Origin: Chitinophaga sp. YR627
GTDB taxonomy: Bacteria > Bacteroidota > Bacteroidia > Chitinophagales > Chitinophagaceae
DNA length: 64,000 nt
Direction of reading: 5' to 3'
Assembly (NCBI RefSeq): GCF_900114995.1
Contig: NZ_FOUX01000005.1
Coordinates: 952,912-1,016,911 of the forward strand
The notes under the pieces are model-generated. The model made no database searches. It saw only the letters and a program-made list of their open reading frames with translations, and was not told the DNA's origin. Of the stretch, positions 1 through 8,149 are shown piece after piece. A program made the translations under genes and the position numbers. Position 1 is the stretch's first letter; the number at the start of each line of letters is the position of its first letter.

Positions 1-658
1 TCGCCCTGGATATCATGGGCGTCCAGTGTTCGTCATAAGGTCTGACAACCGGAGGATTTCCATCCAGCAACCTTGTCTTTTCCACTACCCAGTTATTATG
101 GCGGGACGATACACTGCTATGCGCAACATCCTTAAGGCATTGCCTGACCGACTGGTGTACCGCGTTAATCGCACCAGTTACTGTATCTACAGACAGGTTC
201 ATGGCAGCTGCTATCCGGGCAGGTGGCATAGCTTTGAGTCGATGCATCTCATAAATCAGTCTCCGCTGTTCAGGTAAAGACATGATCGTATCATGTATCA
301 GCGTCTGGTAGGCCTTATAGTGTTGTACTTCCGGGGGCAGTTCTTCCTCATATTGCGGCACCGGCAATAGCTCATCTGCTGCCGTATCCTGCAAATAGCT
401 GTAACATTCATGTAATGACACAGAGCGCAGATAGGCATCCATGTCCTTTACATGAGGCAGCTTGTCTCTGTGTAACCAGATAATGATAAAAGTTTCCTGT
501 AATACTGCCTGAATACAATGGCTATCCCCTTTCAGTATAATTGCAATGTCAGCCTGCACTATTGGCGCCACTGCCCTGAAGAAACGGGCAAACGAACTTT
601 CATTGCCATCGGCAATGCTTTGCAGCAGTTCTGTATCATGATAGTTTATCTCCTGCAT
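1..658 (-). CDS. ECF RNA polymerase sigma factor, truncated by the window edge
   Basis: Reading the minus strand from the ATG at 658 gives an unbroken frame of about 219 codons that leaves the window at base 1, so the C-terminus is missing. The N-terminus has the region 2 pattern of ECF sigma factors (DTELLQSIADGNESSFARFF, residues 8-27, then LQETFIIIWLHRDKL). The later part has the region 4 pattern LPEQRRLIYEMHRLKAMPP followed by ARIAAAMNLSVDTV, a helix-turn-helix that would bind the -35 element. In this phylum such factors usually drive a SusC/SusD locus through a FecR anti-sigma factor. Those genes would lie to the left, outside the window, so the target is unknown. The overlapping + strand frame at 26-277 is a shadow. 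Family call is firm; specificity is not known. Confidence 0.85.
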   Translation of the reverse strand, partial: MQEINYHDTELLQSIADGNESSFARFFRAVAPIVQADIAIILKGDSHCIQAVLQETFIIIWLHRDKLPHVKDMDAYLRSVSLHECYSYLQDTAADELLPVPQYEEELPPEVQHYKAYQTLIHDTIMSLPEQRRLIYEMHRLKAMPPARIAAAMNLSVDTVTGAINAVHQSVRQCLKDVAHSSVSSRHNNWVVEKTRLLDGNPPVVRPYDEHWTPMISRA

Positions 659-812
659 AACGCGGATGATCTTAAAAGGAATATACGAAATATATACCAG
701 CCGGTCAAAATCACGCTATCATCCTTAATTGTCTATTGTTAATACAGTTCTGTAAGGGTAATCTTTCAAAAGCATATCGTTATCATCAACAGTAAAACCA
801 TCACCCAAAGCG

Positions 813-1020
813 ACCCATTACCAATATCTACTATCACTCTGCCTTCTCACTATTCTTTATCATTCTCCTTTATCATCTAACTACCCATTACCAATACTTA
901 CTATCGCTCCGCCCTCCCACTATTCTTTATCATTCTCCCCTTATCATCTAGCTACCCATTACCAATACTTACCGCTCTGCCCTACCACTATTCTTTATCA
1001 TTCTCCCTTTATCATCAATT
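813..1020. repeat. Three tandem copies of a ~70-bp non-coding unit
   Basis: Three successive units start at 813, 883 and 954 with ACCCATTACCAATA and each contain CACTATTCTTTATCATTCTC. Periods are 70 and 71 bp and the last copy is about 67 bp, with scattered substitutions and a small deletion. The unit is very C/T-rich on the + strand. It lies in the 446-bp gap (659-1104) between the sigma factor and a small membrane-protein gene. No reading frame, promoter or terminator is convincing in the rest of that gap. Confidence 0.85.
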
Positions 1021-1104
1021 ATCCGCTGTCATCCTACAATCATCATCTGCAATCATTCCCCTAAAAACAATATCACCCAACCCTGATTAACAACAGCCCT
1101 CTCC

Positions 1105-1437
1105 TCAACCTATCTCAGGCTTTCCCCTGACCCTATTTGATATAACACCCGCCGCTACACTTTCTGCCAATGATCTTATTATAATTGGAGAAGACGCCCC
1201 TGTCTGGAAATAAAGCATCCGGCTATGTACGACCAGCTCATCTCCAAAATAAACATACCCTACTATCAATGCCATCAGCACTGACACAAAGGAAAAGATA
1301 TAAAACTGTAAGGTTTGGTAGTTAACCCGTCTGGATCCCGTTATACCGGAATACTCCCCGATCTGCAGTAATTGTACTGCAAGCGCACCCAGCATACAAA
1401 AGTATACCGGCGACTGAAGAAAATGCATGACAAACAA
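1105..1437 (-). CDS. Small membrane protein of unknown function
   Basis: A 110-residue frame that I do not recognise. The sequence shows two hydrophobic stretches, roughly residues 5-27 and 45-63 (FYIFSFVSVLMALIVGYVYF), separated by a polar, basic loop. That suggests a two-helix inner-membrane protein with a C-terminal soluble tail of about 40 residues. It is on the same strand as the gene at 1577-1933 but 139 bp separate them, so co-transcription is possible and not shown. No domain name is offered. The hydrophobic pattern and absence of a better overlapping frame are the only support for calling it a gene. Confidence 0.5.
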   Translation of the reverse strand: MFVMHFLQSPVYFCMLGALAVQLLQIGEYSGITGSRRVNYQTLQFYIFSFVSVLMALIVGYVYFGDELVVHSRMLYFQTGASSPIIIRSLAESVAAGVISNRVRGKPEIG

Positions 1438-1576
1438 TGGTTTTGTATCAATAAATAAATCAACTCTGCCCCATTACAATACGAATGCGACAGCTATAAA
1501 AATGGCCACTTTCACATAAATATCTTCCACGCTTTATAGCGCAGAACCTTGTGCTTATGCTCCATATCAGACTGAC

Positions 1577-1933
1577 CTAATCAATCCGATCAGCTAGTAT
1601 GCCAAGTACCAGGCGCCAGTAAGGTGTCCTCTTCTCATACACCTTACGCGATGTAAAAACAAGGTCTCCCTGTTTACGCTTCGAACGGGATTCTACAAAT
1701 TCCCAGGAAGCAGTAAGGATCTTTACCACATCATCCAGCTGAATCTGGGTTTCCGCAGCGATCTCCCGCGAGGTTTTCCAAAAATATGCCCCACTTTCCT
1801 CAAACAGCTCCAGCATTTGCTGTTTCTTCATTTCCATGATGACATGCTCAGCCCCTGTTACAGCACGTTTGGTGTCAATTATGACATCTTTACCTTTAAT
1901 TAAAGCATTCTTGCTTTCAATTATAGCATCCAT
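1577..1933 (-). CDS. Hypothetical protein, possible winged-helix fold
   Basis: 118 residues, not recognised. Residues 1-35 are charged and amphipathic (MDAIIESKNALIKGKDVIID, then further helix), which could form a coiled coil. Residues 36-80 (MLELFEESGAYFWKTSREIA, then AETQIQLDDVVKILTAS) look like a winged-helix DNA-binding unit in which AAETQIQLDDVVKIL would be the turn and recognition helix. The C-terminus is basic (ESRSKRKQGDLVFTSRKVYE). A regulatory role is therefore possible but rests on pattern alone. It has its own intergenic space on both sides; the divergent SDR gene starts about 100 bp away, so the two could share a regulatory region. Confidence 0.55.
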   Translation of the reverse strand: MDAIIESKNALIKGKDVIIDTKRAVTGAEHVIMEMKKQQMLELFEESGAYFWKTSREIAAETQIQLDDVVKILTASWEFVESRSKRKQGDLVFTSRKVYEKRTPYWRLVLGILADRID

Positions 1934-2011
1934 ATAACATCGTATTATATCAATGAATAAATAATAATTACCAATTTATAAATTAGCATCCCCTGCCAGC
2001 ATCATAAACCG

Positions 2012-2019
2012 TAGCTTTG
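2012..2019 (+). promoter_or_regulatory. Candidate -7 element (TAGCTTTG)
   Basis: TAGCTTTG matches the Bacteroidota -7 consensus TAnnTTTG and lies 19 bp before the ATG at 2038, which would give a very short leader. No TTTG box is seen about 20 bp further upstream, so the call rests on one element. Confidence 0.4.
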
Positions 2020-2037
2020 CACACCATTATCACTAAC

Positions 2038-2850
2038 ATGCATTTTGAAAATAAAGTAGTCTGGATCATAGGCGCATCTTCTGGCATAGGCGCCGCACTG
2101 GCGAAACAATTCGCCAGAGAAAAAGCATTACTCATCATCACAGCACGGAATACCGACAAACTGCAATCACTGGCTAACGAACTGACGCAGCTGACGACCT
2201 GCGTAGTGCTTCCGGCGGACATAGCCCGCCGGGACACGCTACACAGTATAGTGGAAGACTCTCTCCGGCAATTCGGGCATATTGACATCCTCATTCACTC
2301 AGCTGGCATCGGACAACGGTCAATGGCAGCCGATACCAGTCTGGCCGTTTATGACCAGCTAATGGCAGTCAATTTCTTTGCCCCACTAACAATCACACAA
2401 TACCTCCTCCCTCACTTTAAACAAAGCGGCAAAGGACATATAGTCGCTGTCAGCAGCATGTCCGGACTAATGGGATTCCCCGGCCGCAGTGGATATGTGG
2501 CCTCCAAACACGCATTAAAAGGATACTTTGAAACTTTGCAGGTAGAACATGACATCCCTGACTTTTATATAACAATTATAAGCCCCGGCAGAATCAATAC
2601 CCCACTCCCATTATCCGCCCTCACGGCAGATGGTCAGCCTTACAATAAAATGGATCATGCACAACTCAATGGTATACCTGTGGAAGTTTGTGCAGAGAAA
2701 ATCTGTGATGCTATCATCCGCAAAAAGAAACACATCTTCATCGCCAGAAAGGAGCGCTACCTCTACTGGTTAAGGATATTATTCCCCGCTGCCTACTATC
2801 GCATCGCCAGAAAAGCAGGTATTAAAGAACGTAACACAGATACCCTATAA
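2038..2850 (+). CDS. SDR-family NAD(P)-dependent oxidoreductase
   Basis: A 270-residue classical short-chain dehydrogenase/reductase. The cofactor-binding motif GASSGIG is at residues 12-18, the structural NAG-like motif is HSAG at 87-90, the catalytic serine is in VSS (139-140), and the YxxxK pair is Y153 and K157 in SGYVASK. TAR at 36-38 just after the second strand hints at NADPH preference. The substrate cannot be told; the C-terminal hydrophobic and basic stretch (RYLYWLRILFPAAYYRIARK) suggests membrane association, as in DHRS7-like and lipid-acting members. The frame can be extended to a TTG at 2017, but the ATG at 2038 follows the candidate promoter and begins just before the first strand, so it is preferred. 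Confidence 0.88.
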   Translation: MHFENKVVWIIGASSGIGAALAKQFAREKALLIITARNTDKLQSLANELTQLTTCVVLPADIARRDTLHSIVEDSLRQFGHIDILIHSAGIGQRSMAADTSLAVYDQLMAVNFFAPLTITQYLLPHFKQSGKGHIVAVSSMSGLMGFPGRSGYVASKHALKGYFETLQVEHDIPDFYITIISPGRINTPLPLSALTADGQPYNKMDHAQLNGIPVEVCAEKICDAIIRKKKHIFIARKERYLYWLRILFPAAYYRIARKAGIKERNTDTL

Positions 2851-2976
2851 CCACTTCCTCAACTGCTCACCACAAAAATATCACTTTCCCCAGATCTTCA
2901 TACAGCCAACATAAAATGAATGACATTGAACAATGTGAATAAAGATAAAAAGACAGTGAATAAACTGAACTAAATA

Positions 2977-3588
2977 CTACCCCGCGGCCTCAAACCCTTC
3001 ATCATCCTGCATCTCACCGTTTTTGTAATACTTCGCAAGCGACTGCGCCAACTCCGCTGGTGGCAATATCACATCCGGTTCATCCCCCGTAATCACCGAT
3101 ACCGGCATCCCCTTGAACACCGCCGACGCTGGATCCTGTACAAACACAATCCCTCCCACACCCTCTATCGCCTTCGCCCCTTCCAGGCCATCTGTCCCCA
3201 TACCCGTCAGAATAATACCAATCGCCTTATTACCGGCATATGCCGCCAGTGACGTAAAAAATATATCTACCGCATAATTGACCACCTGTGTCGTGGTACG
3301 TGGTATCAAACGTAAAATCCCATCCCTGATCAACAAAAACTTTCCCTCCGGCAGCAGATAAATATGATCAGGTTTGATCTCCATATCCTGCAATACCCTT
3401 ATAATCGGCAGCTTCGTATGCGATTGCAATAACTTGTCAAGTATACTCACATAATTCCTCGATAAATGCTGCACCACCACAAAAGCGATCCCCGTCCGCT
3501 CCGGCACATGCGCAAAAAATGTCTTCAATACATCCAGACATCCCGCAGAACACCCCAGTCCTGCTATAAAAAAATCCGGTTTCACCAT
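2977..3588 (-). CDS. cheB: CheB-type methylesterase domain protein, stand-alone
   Basis: 203 residues that correspond to the catalytic domain of CheB, which removes methyl groups from glutamates of chemoreceptors. The catalytic triad is visible: Ser14 in GLGCSAG, His41 in VVVQHLS, and Asp133 in LTGMGTDG. There is no receiver domain before it, so it lacks the usual phosphorylation control. No CheR, chemoreceptor or histidine kinase is adjacent; neighbours are an SDR enzyme and a divergent DNA ligase. In Bacteroidota such orphan CheB proteins are common and may act in signalling other than flagellar chemotaxis. The length is close to that of an isolated CheB domain, so it does not look truncated. 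Confidence 0.85.
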   Translation of the reverse strand: MVKPDFFIAGLGCSAGCLDVLKTFFAHVPERTGIAFVVVQHLSRNYVSILDKLLQSHTKLPIIRVLQDMEIKPDHIYLLPEGKFLLIRDGILRLIPRTTTQVVNYAVDIFFTSLAAYAGNKAIGIILTGMGTDGLEGAKAIEGVGGIVFVQDPASAVFKGMPVSVITGDEPDVILPPAELAQSLAKYYKNGEMQDDEGFEAAG

Positions 3589-3687
3589 GTCTCTTAAAGC
3601 TTTTAAAAATCCTATTCAAATTTCAGGCTAAAACATTTTACATGAGACTGCTTCGCTGACTGGTAAGGTCTTTGCTCTGATATCAAC

Positions 3688-5700
3688 ATGCCCCGAAAGT
3701 CTTCGGATATAAAGCCTTCGACAGGTAAGCGGACCAAATTCCCCACTACCCTGTCTCCCATGCTGGCCACACTGGTCGATCATCCTGTTGATACACCTGG
3801 CTGGCTGTATGAAGTAAAATGGGATGGCTATCGCGCAATCGCCTTCCTAAACAAAGGCGCCGTCCAACTGATCTCCCGTAATAACAAATCATTCGACGAT
3901 AAATTCTACCCGGTCTTCCACGCGCTGGAAGCCTGGAAGATCAATGCCGTCACAGATGGCGAAATTGTCGTACTGTCGCCCAACGGTATCTCCAGCTTCG
4001 CTGATCTGCAGAACTGGCGTAGTGAAGCTGACGGTGAACTGATTTACTATGTATTCGATCTTTTGTGGCTGAATGGGTATGATCTTACACAACTTCCCCT
4101 CATTCAGCGACGGGAGTTACTGGAACGACTATTCCCCGCCCCTGATATCATCCGGCTCAGCACAGCTTTCAAAGATACCTCCTCCGCAGAATTTCTTTCT
4201 GCAGCCAGGTCACTCGGACTGGAAGGTATCATCGCCAAGAAAGAAGACAGTAGCTACCATACCGGCACCCGTAGCAGGGACTGGCTAAAGATCAAGATCA
4301 ATAAACGACATGAAGTGGTCATTGGTGGTTATACGCGTAATGAAAACTCCTCCAAAACATTCAGTTCTCTGCTGGTGGGCGTATTCGAAAAAGGAAAACT
4401 ACAATACACGGGAAAGATAGGCACCGGTTTTACCAGTGCGCAACAAAAAGAGATGATGCAGGCATTCAAACCACTCATCAGAAAAACATCTCCCTTCAAT
4501 ACTGTGCCTGATATCAACAAACCTTCCCGTTTCCGCCCCAATCCACCCAAGGCGACAGCCGTCTGGTTAAGTCCTAAGCTCGTATGTGAGGTGAGTTATG
4601 CGGAGATCACTGCTGATGGTGTCATGCGTCATCCTGCTTTTGAAGGCATGCGCATCGACAAGGCAGCAAAGGACGTTGGAAAAGAAGAAGCCATACCCGT
4701 AGCCAAAGCGGTAAAAGAAGCTGCCGGCTCTATTACGCAACAAATGCTGACACCTGTCGTCGGTGGTGATCGTAAAACCCTACTGAATCCTTCTGAAGCG
4801 ACACAGGTACGAAAGGTCAGTAAACACGAACTGAAATTCACTAATCTTAATAAAATCTTCTGGCCGGAAGAAAAGTACACCAAACGGGATATGCTGAATT
4901 ACTACTATCAGGTAGCGCCTTACATACTGCCCTATCTGAAAGACCGCCCACAATCACTCAACAGATTTCCCAATGGTATTAAAGGCAAAAGCTTTTATCA
5001 GAAAGACGTAACGGGTAAAGCGCCTGACTGGATCAAAACTTTTCCTTATCACACCAGCGAAGGGGAAGACAAAAACTTTATGGTATCCACTGATGAAGCC
5101 AGTCTGCTGTATATGGCCAATCTGGGCGCCATTGAAATGAACCCCTGGAACAGTAAGATCAGCAAACCTGATCATCCTGACTGGTGTATTATTGATCTGG
5201 ATCCAACAGAAAAGAATACCTTTGAGCAGGTAATCAAAACCGCACAGATTACAAAAGAGGTATTAGACAGCATTAAAGTTCCAGGCTATTGTAAAACATC
5301 CGGCTCTACCGGCATACATATCTACATTCCTTTAAACGCAAAATATACATACGAAGATTGTCAGTTATTCGGCAAATGGATTGCCTCTCAGGTACATCAT
5401 CAGCTTCCTTCTTTTACAAGTATTGAACGCATGACGCAGAACAGAAAGGGGAAAATATATGTTGATTATCTGCAGAACAGGCCAAAGGCTACACTGGCAG
5501 CCCCTTATTCCCTGCGTCCGAAACCAGGTGCAACGGTCTCAATGCCGCTACACTGGGACGAAGTGAAGAAAGGTCTTAAAATGAAAGACTTCAATATTAC
5601 CAATGCCATCGCCCGTATCAACGAAATGGGGGACATCTTTAAACCGGTACTCGGCAAAGGCATTGACATCAAAAAGATACTACGGTCTATACAGCCGTGA
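3688..5700 (+). CDS. ligD: ATP-dependent DNA ligase D, ligase plus polymerase domains
   Basis: 670 residues. Residues about 20-320 are an ATP-dependent ligase: the nucleotidyl-lysine is Lys44 in YEVKWDGYR, followed by DGEIV, VFDLLWLNG, EGIIAK and WLKIK. Residues about 385-660 are the LigD primase-polymerase domain, with the metal-binding pair D503 and D505 in IIDLDP and the SGSTGIHIYIPL motif. Together these fill and seal ends in bacterial non-homologous end joining with Ku. The N-terminal 3'-phosphoesterase domain present in many LigD proteins is absent here; the protein starts directly at the ligase. No Ku gene is in the window. The histone-like gene 39 bp downstream on the same strand may share its transcript. 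Confidence 0.93.
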   Translation: MPRKSSDIKPSTGKRTKFPTTLSPMLATLVDHPVDTPGWLYEVKWDGYRAIAFLNKGAVQLISRNNKSFDDKFYPVFHALEAWKINAVTDGEIVVLSPNGISSFADLQNWRSEADGELIYYVFDLLWLNGYDLTQLPLIQRRELLERLFPAPDIIRLSTAFKDTSSAEFLSAARSLGLEGIIAKKEDSSYHTGTRSRDWLKIKINKRHEVVIGGYTRNENSSKTFSSLLVGVFEKGKLQYTGKIGTGFTSAQQKEMMQAFKPLIRKTSPFNTVPDINKPSRFRPNPPKATAVWLSPKLVCEVSYAEITADGVMRHPAFEGMRIDKAAKDVGKEEAIPVAKAVKEAAGSITQQMLTPVVGGDRKTLLNPSEATQVRKVSKHELKFTNLNKIFWPEEKYTKRDMLNYYYQVAPYILPYLKDRPQSLNRFPNGIKGKSFYQKDVTGKAPDWIKTFPYHTSEGEDKNFMVSTDEASLLYMANLGAIEMNPWNSKISKPDHPDWCIIDLDPTEKNTFEQVIKTAQITKEVLDSIKVPGYCKTSGSTGIHIYIPLNAKYTYEDCQLFGKWIASQVHHQLPSFTSIERMTQNRKGKIYVDYLQNRPKATLAAPYSLRPKPGATVSMPLHWDEVKKGLKMKDFNITNAIARINEMGDIFKPVLGKGIDIKKILRSIQP

Positions 5701-5739
5701 TCATTTATTTTTTATTTATTAACCTTTAAATTCCACACC

Positions 5740-6201
5740 ATGGCAAAGTATTCAAAAAAGAGCCAGGACAAGGTAGAAGAGAACATGAAAGAAATGAAAC
5801 AGGGTAAACTGAAAAGTGGCAGAAGCGGTAAGAAAGTAACCAACCCCAAACAAGCCATCGCCATAGGTTTATCTGAAGCCCGCAAAGCCGGTGCAAAGGT
5901 GCCTAAGAAAGCTGCTGCTAAAAAAGCCACTCCTAAGAAGGCTGCCGCTAAGAAAGCAACGCCTAAAAAGGCCGCTGCTAAAAAGGCTACTCCTAAGAAA
6001 GCTGCTGCTAAAAAAGCAACACCTAAAAAGGCCGCTGCCAGGAAAGCTACTCCTAAGAAGGCGGCTGCCAAAAAAGCGGCTCCTAAAAAAGCCGCCGCTA
6101 AAAAAGCTACTCCTAAAAAGGCCGCTGCTAAAAAAGCTGCTCCTAAGAAAAAGGCCGCTGCTAAAAAAGCAACGCCAAAGAAAAGAGCCGCTAAGAAATA
6201 A
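5740..6201 (+). CDS. DUF6496-like protein with histone-H1-like Lys/Ala/Pro tail
   Basis: 153 residues. Residues 1-52 (ending in KQAIAIGLSEARKAGAK) match what I know as the DUF6496 head. The rest is a low-complexity basic tail built from a ten-residue unit PKKAAAKKAT repeated about nine times, resembling eukaryotic histone H1 tails and bacterial H1-like proteins. Such tails bind DNA without sequence specificity, so a nucleoid-compaction role is inferred. It starts 39 bp after ligD on the same strand and its stop is 2 bp from the converging response-regulator stop. The repeats are also repeats at DNA level, so copy number may vary between strains and assembly could collapse them. The minus-strand frames across it are shadows of the repeat. 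Confidence 0.8.
   Translation: MAKYSKKSQDKVEENMKEMKQGKLKSGRSGKKVTNPKQAIAIGLSEARKAGAKVPKKAAAKKATPKKAAAKKATPKKAAAKKATPKKAAAKKATPKKAAARKATPKKAAAKKAAPKKAAAKKATPKKAAAKKAAPKKKAAAKKATPKKRAAKK
5902..6198 (+). repeat. In-frame 30-bp repeats encoding PKKAAAKKAT
   Basis: About nine degenerate copies of a 30-bp unit inside the H1-like gene. Wobble positions vary between copies (gct/gcc/gcg, aaa/aag), so the protein repeat is kept more strictly than the DNA. One unit carries an extra Lys codon (PKKKAAAKKAT) near the end. Confidence 0.85.
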
Positions 6202-6203
6202 TA

Positions 6204-6962
6204 TCAACGCTCTCCCAGCCAGGATAAAAACTGAGGGGTCTTTTCCTTGCTGACCGTAATCACTTCCCTAAAAGACACGTTCAGATTAACACATAACTTG
6301 CGCGACAGGTAATGTGACGCATCTTTTATGGCTTTACGGTTCACAAGAAACTGCCTGTTCACACGGAAGAAAATATCTCCGCACAGCTGCTCAGCCTCCT
6401 CCAGTGATTTCTTGAGATAATAGTGCTGACGATCGAAAGTCATCAGACATAAAGTCTCCCTTTCGATATAAAACAACGCTATACTATCCAGTCTTACAGG
6501 GACGATCTTATCCTTGTAGTGGACAAGTATTGCTGCTGGTTTGGGCGCATGCTCATATACAACGTCAAGCGCATTGCCGGCGCCGGTTTCTTTTATGGTA
6601 AAACTACGACGCAGGGTATTGTATTTTCTGAGTGCATCCGCAATAGTAGCATCCGTAAATGGTTTCAGAATATATTCAATACCATTCGCTTTAAATGCCT
6701 GCAACGCATATTCATCATACGCTGTGCAAAAGATGATCGGCGCCGTTACCTCCACATTCCTGTAAATATCAAAACTCTCCCCGTCGCCCAACTGGATATC
6801 ACTGAATATCAGATCGGGCATTTCGTGCGTTCTGAAATATGCGACCGCCTCCTTGACTGATTTCAGCATAGCTGTTACCTGTACCGTATCATCCAGTTTC
6901 TGGATACTCTCCCGCAGGTCCTCTGCTGTCAACTCCTCATCCTCTATGATGACTACCTGCAT
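6204..6962 (-). CDS. LytTR-family response regulator
   Basis: 252 residues. Residues 1-120 are a receiver domain with acidic residues ED at 7-8, the phospho-acceptor Asp55 in LIFSDIQLGD, the conserved Thr in FCTAYDEYAL and Lys in YILKPF. Residues about 145-250 are a LytTR DNA-binding domain (FYIERETLCLMTFDRQHYYL, then FFRVNRQFLVNRKAI). It would be phosphorylated by the sensor kinase encoded just upstream, whose last 26 bp overlap this start, which implies translational coupling. The likely target is the divergent TonB receptor and DUF4249 operon starting at 8150. That target is inferred from position only. Confidence 0.93.
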   Translation of the reverse strand: MQVVIIEDEELTAEDLRESIQKLDDTVQVTAMLKSVKEAVAYFRTHEMPDLIFSDIQLGDGESFDIYRNVEVTAPIIFCTAYDEYALQAFKANGIEYILKPFTDATIADALRKYNTLRRSFTIKETGAGNALDVVYEHAPKPAAILVHYKDKIVPVRLDSIALFYIERETLCLMTFDRQHYYLKKSLEEAEQLCGDIFFRVNRQFLVNRKAIKDASHYLSRKLCVNLNVSFREVITVSKEKTPQFLSWLGER

Positions 6963-8004
6963 GTTGCAAAATTTTAATTTTTACGGTGAATGTTTTCCCG
7001 TCATCCTCAATCATGATATCCTCTCCTGCCAGCATCCGGTAACGTTCTGTCAGATTCATCAGTCCACTGCCTGTTGATGCCTCCGTCTGGTGCTTGACCT
7101 GTAGATTATTCACCACTTTCAGATATTCTCCTTCCTGTATCACCGAAAGATAAAGCGGATCTTCCGCTGTCAGTACATTATGTTTGATCGCATTTTCCAG
7201 TAAAGGTTGTAATGAGAACGCCGGTAGCCATTTGTTGGATAATGACTGCTGATCTACTCTTATCTCAAACCGCAACGCCTCTCCCACCCTCATCTTCTGC
7301 ATTTCCAGGTAATCAGAGCTGAGTTTCAGCTCATCCTTTAATGAAATAATATCCCGCTGCCCCTTGGAAATACTCGCCCTTAAAAAATCAGACAGGTGGA
7401 TCAGGTATTCTTCCGCCTTTTCCGGATGACGGCGGATCAGCGACTTCAACGTATTTAATGCGTTAAACAGAAAATGCGGGTGTATCTGCTGCCGTAATAA
7501 CTGGTTGATCGCCTCCGTATTAGCAAACTTCAGACGGGCATTTTCCAGTTCTGTATGGTTCTTGGCATGTAGTAAGGTGATATAATTATGGAGAATGAAT
7601 ACCAGCACGTTCACTACCAGGCCATGTAACAGGAACAACATCGGCCAGATCATCTTATTTTTGACCTGATCGTACCAGTCCGGTATCAGGTAGGTATGCA
7701 GGCTCGAATACAGTATTCCTCTGAACAACAAATAATTAAATAATGCTGCTCCGGTGAAACTCAGGATGATTCTGATTATCTTGTAGTTACGGGAACCATA
7801 TTGTAAACGGGAAGCCAGCCATAACATAAGCCCTAAATTGTACATCCCCATAAAAAAAATCACGATGTACATCAATGCAGACTTAAGCAGAACAGTGTTA
7901 AGGGCGTATTCTTTGGCAGACGAAGTTAGCCCCACCAGAATGGCAATACATAAAGGTGCGATCAGGCTCACGCGTACAAGGCTTCTGACAGGTATATTTT
8001 TCAT
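6937..8004 (-). CDS. LytS-type sensor histidine kinase
   Basis: 355 residues. The N-terminal ~145 residues hold about four hydrophobic segments (near 12-30, 40-65, 78-100, 120-142), followed by a short coiled-coil linker. The His_kinase domain has the phospho-acceptor His177 in QIHPHFLFNALN, the N-box in PLLENAIKHNV and the G-box region GSGLMNLTERYRML. There is no sizeable periplasmic sensor domain, so it probably senses through the membrane segments, as is usual for this family in Bacteroidota. It forms one transcription unit with the LytTR regulator, overlapping it by 26 bp, and is divergent from the receptor gene at 8150. Confidence 0.93.
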   Translation of the reverse strand: MKNIPVRSLVRVSLIAPLCIAILVGLTSSAKEYALNTVLLKSALMYIVIFFMGMYNLGLMLWLASRLQYGSRNYKIIRIILSFTGAALFNYLLFRGILYSSLHTYLIPDWYDQVKNKMIWPMLFLLHGLVVNVLVFILHNYITLLHAKNHTELENARLKFANTEAINQLLRQQIHPHFLFNALNTLKSLIRRHPEKAEEYLIHLSDFLRASISKGQRDIISLKDELKLSSDYLEMQKMRVGEALRFEIRVDQQSLSNKWLPAFSLQPLLENAIKHNVLTAEDPLYLSVIQEGEYLKVVNNLQVKHQTEASTGSGLMNLTERYRMLAGEDIMIEDDGKTFTVKIKILQHAGSHHRG

Positions 8005-8071
8005 GTGCTTCAGACTGCAAATTACACACTACAAACCGGACGGCTCAACTTTTCCCTGTCCGATTCAGCGG

Positions 8072-8079
8072 TAAATTTG
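8072..8079 (+). promoter_or_regulatory. Candidate -7 element (TAAATTTG) for the receptor operon
   Basis: TAAATTTG fits TAnnTTTG exactly and lies in the 145-bp divergent region, 70 bp before the receptor ATG. A TTTT run 18 bp upstream could stand in for the -33 box. LytTR binding sites may lie in the same gap, but none was identified. Confidence 0.4.
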
Positions 8080-8149
8080 TCTGTTTCAGCCCGACTACTT
8101 TTTGCATATCAGATAATTATTATTTGTTTCGCACTAAATTTTAAACCGG

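Noticed and set aside
26..742. Two + strand frames of 74-83 codons
   Set aside because: They lie opposite a full ECF sigma-factor frame on the minus strand and show no protein-like pattern.
813..1020. CRISPR-like array
   Set aside because: The repeats are directly adjacent ~70-bp units without unique spacers, and no cas gene is present.
5712..6207. Minus-strand frames of 112-119 codons rich in Phe, Ser and Leu
   Set aside because: They are shadows of the Lys/Ala repeat of the H1-like gene.
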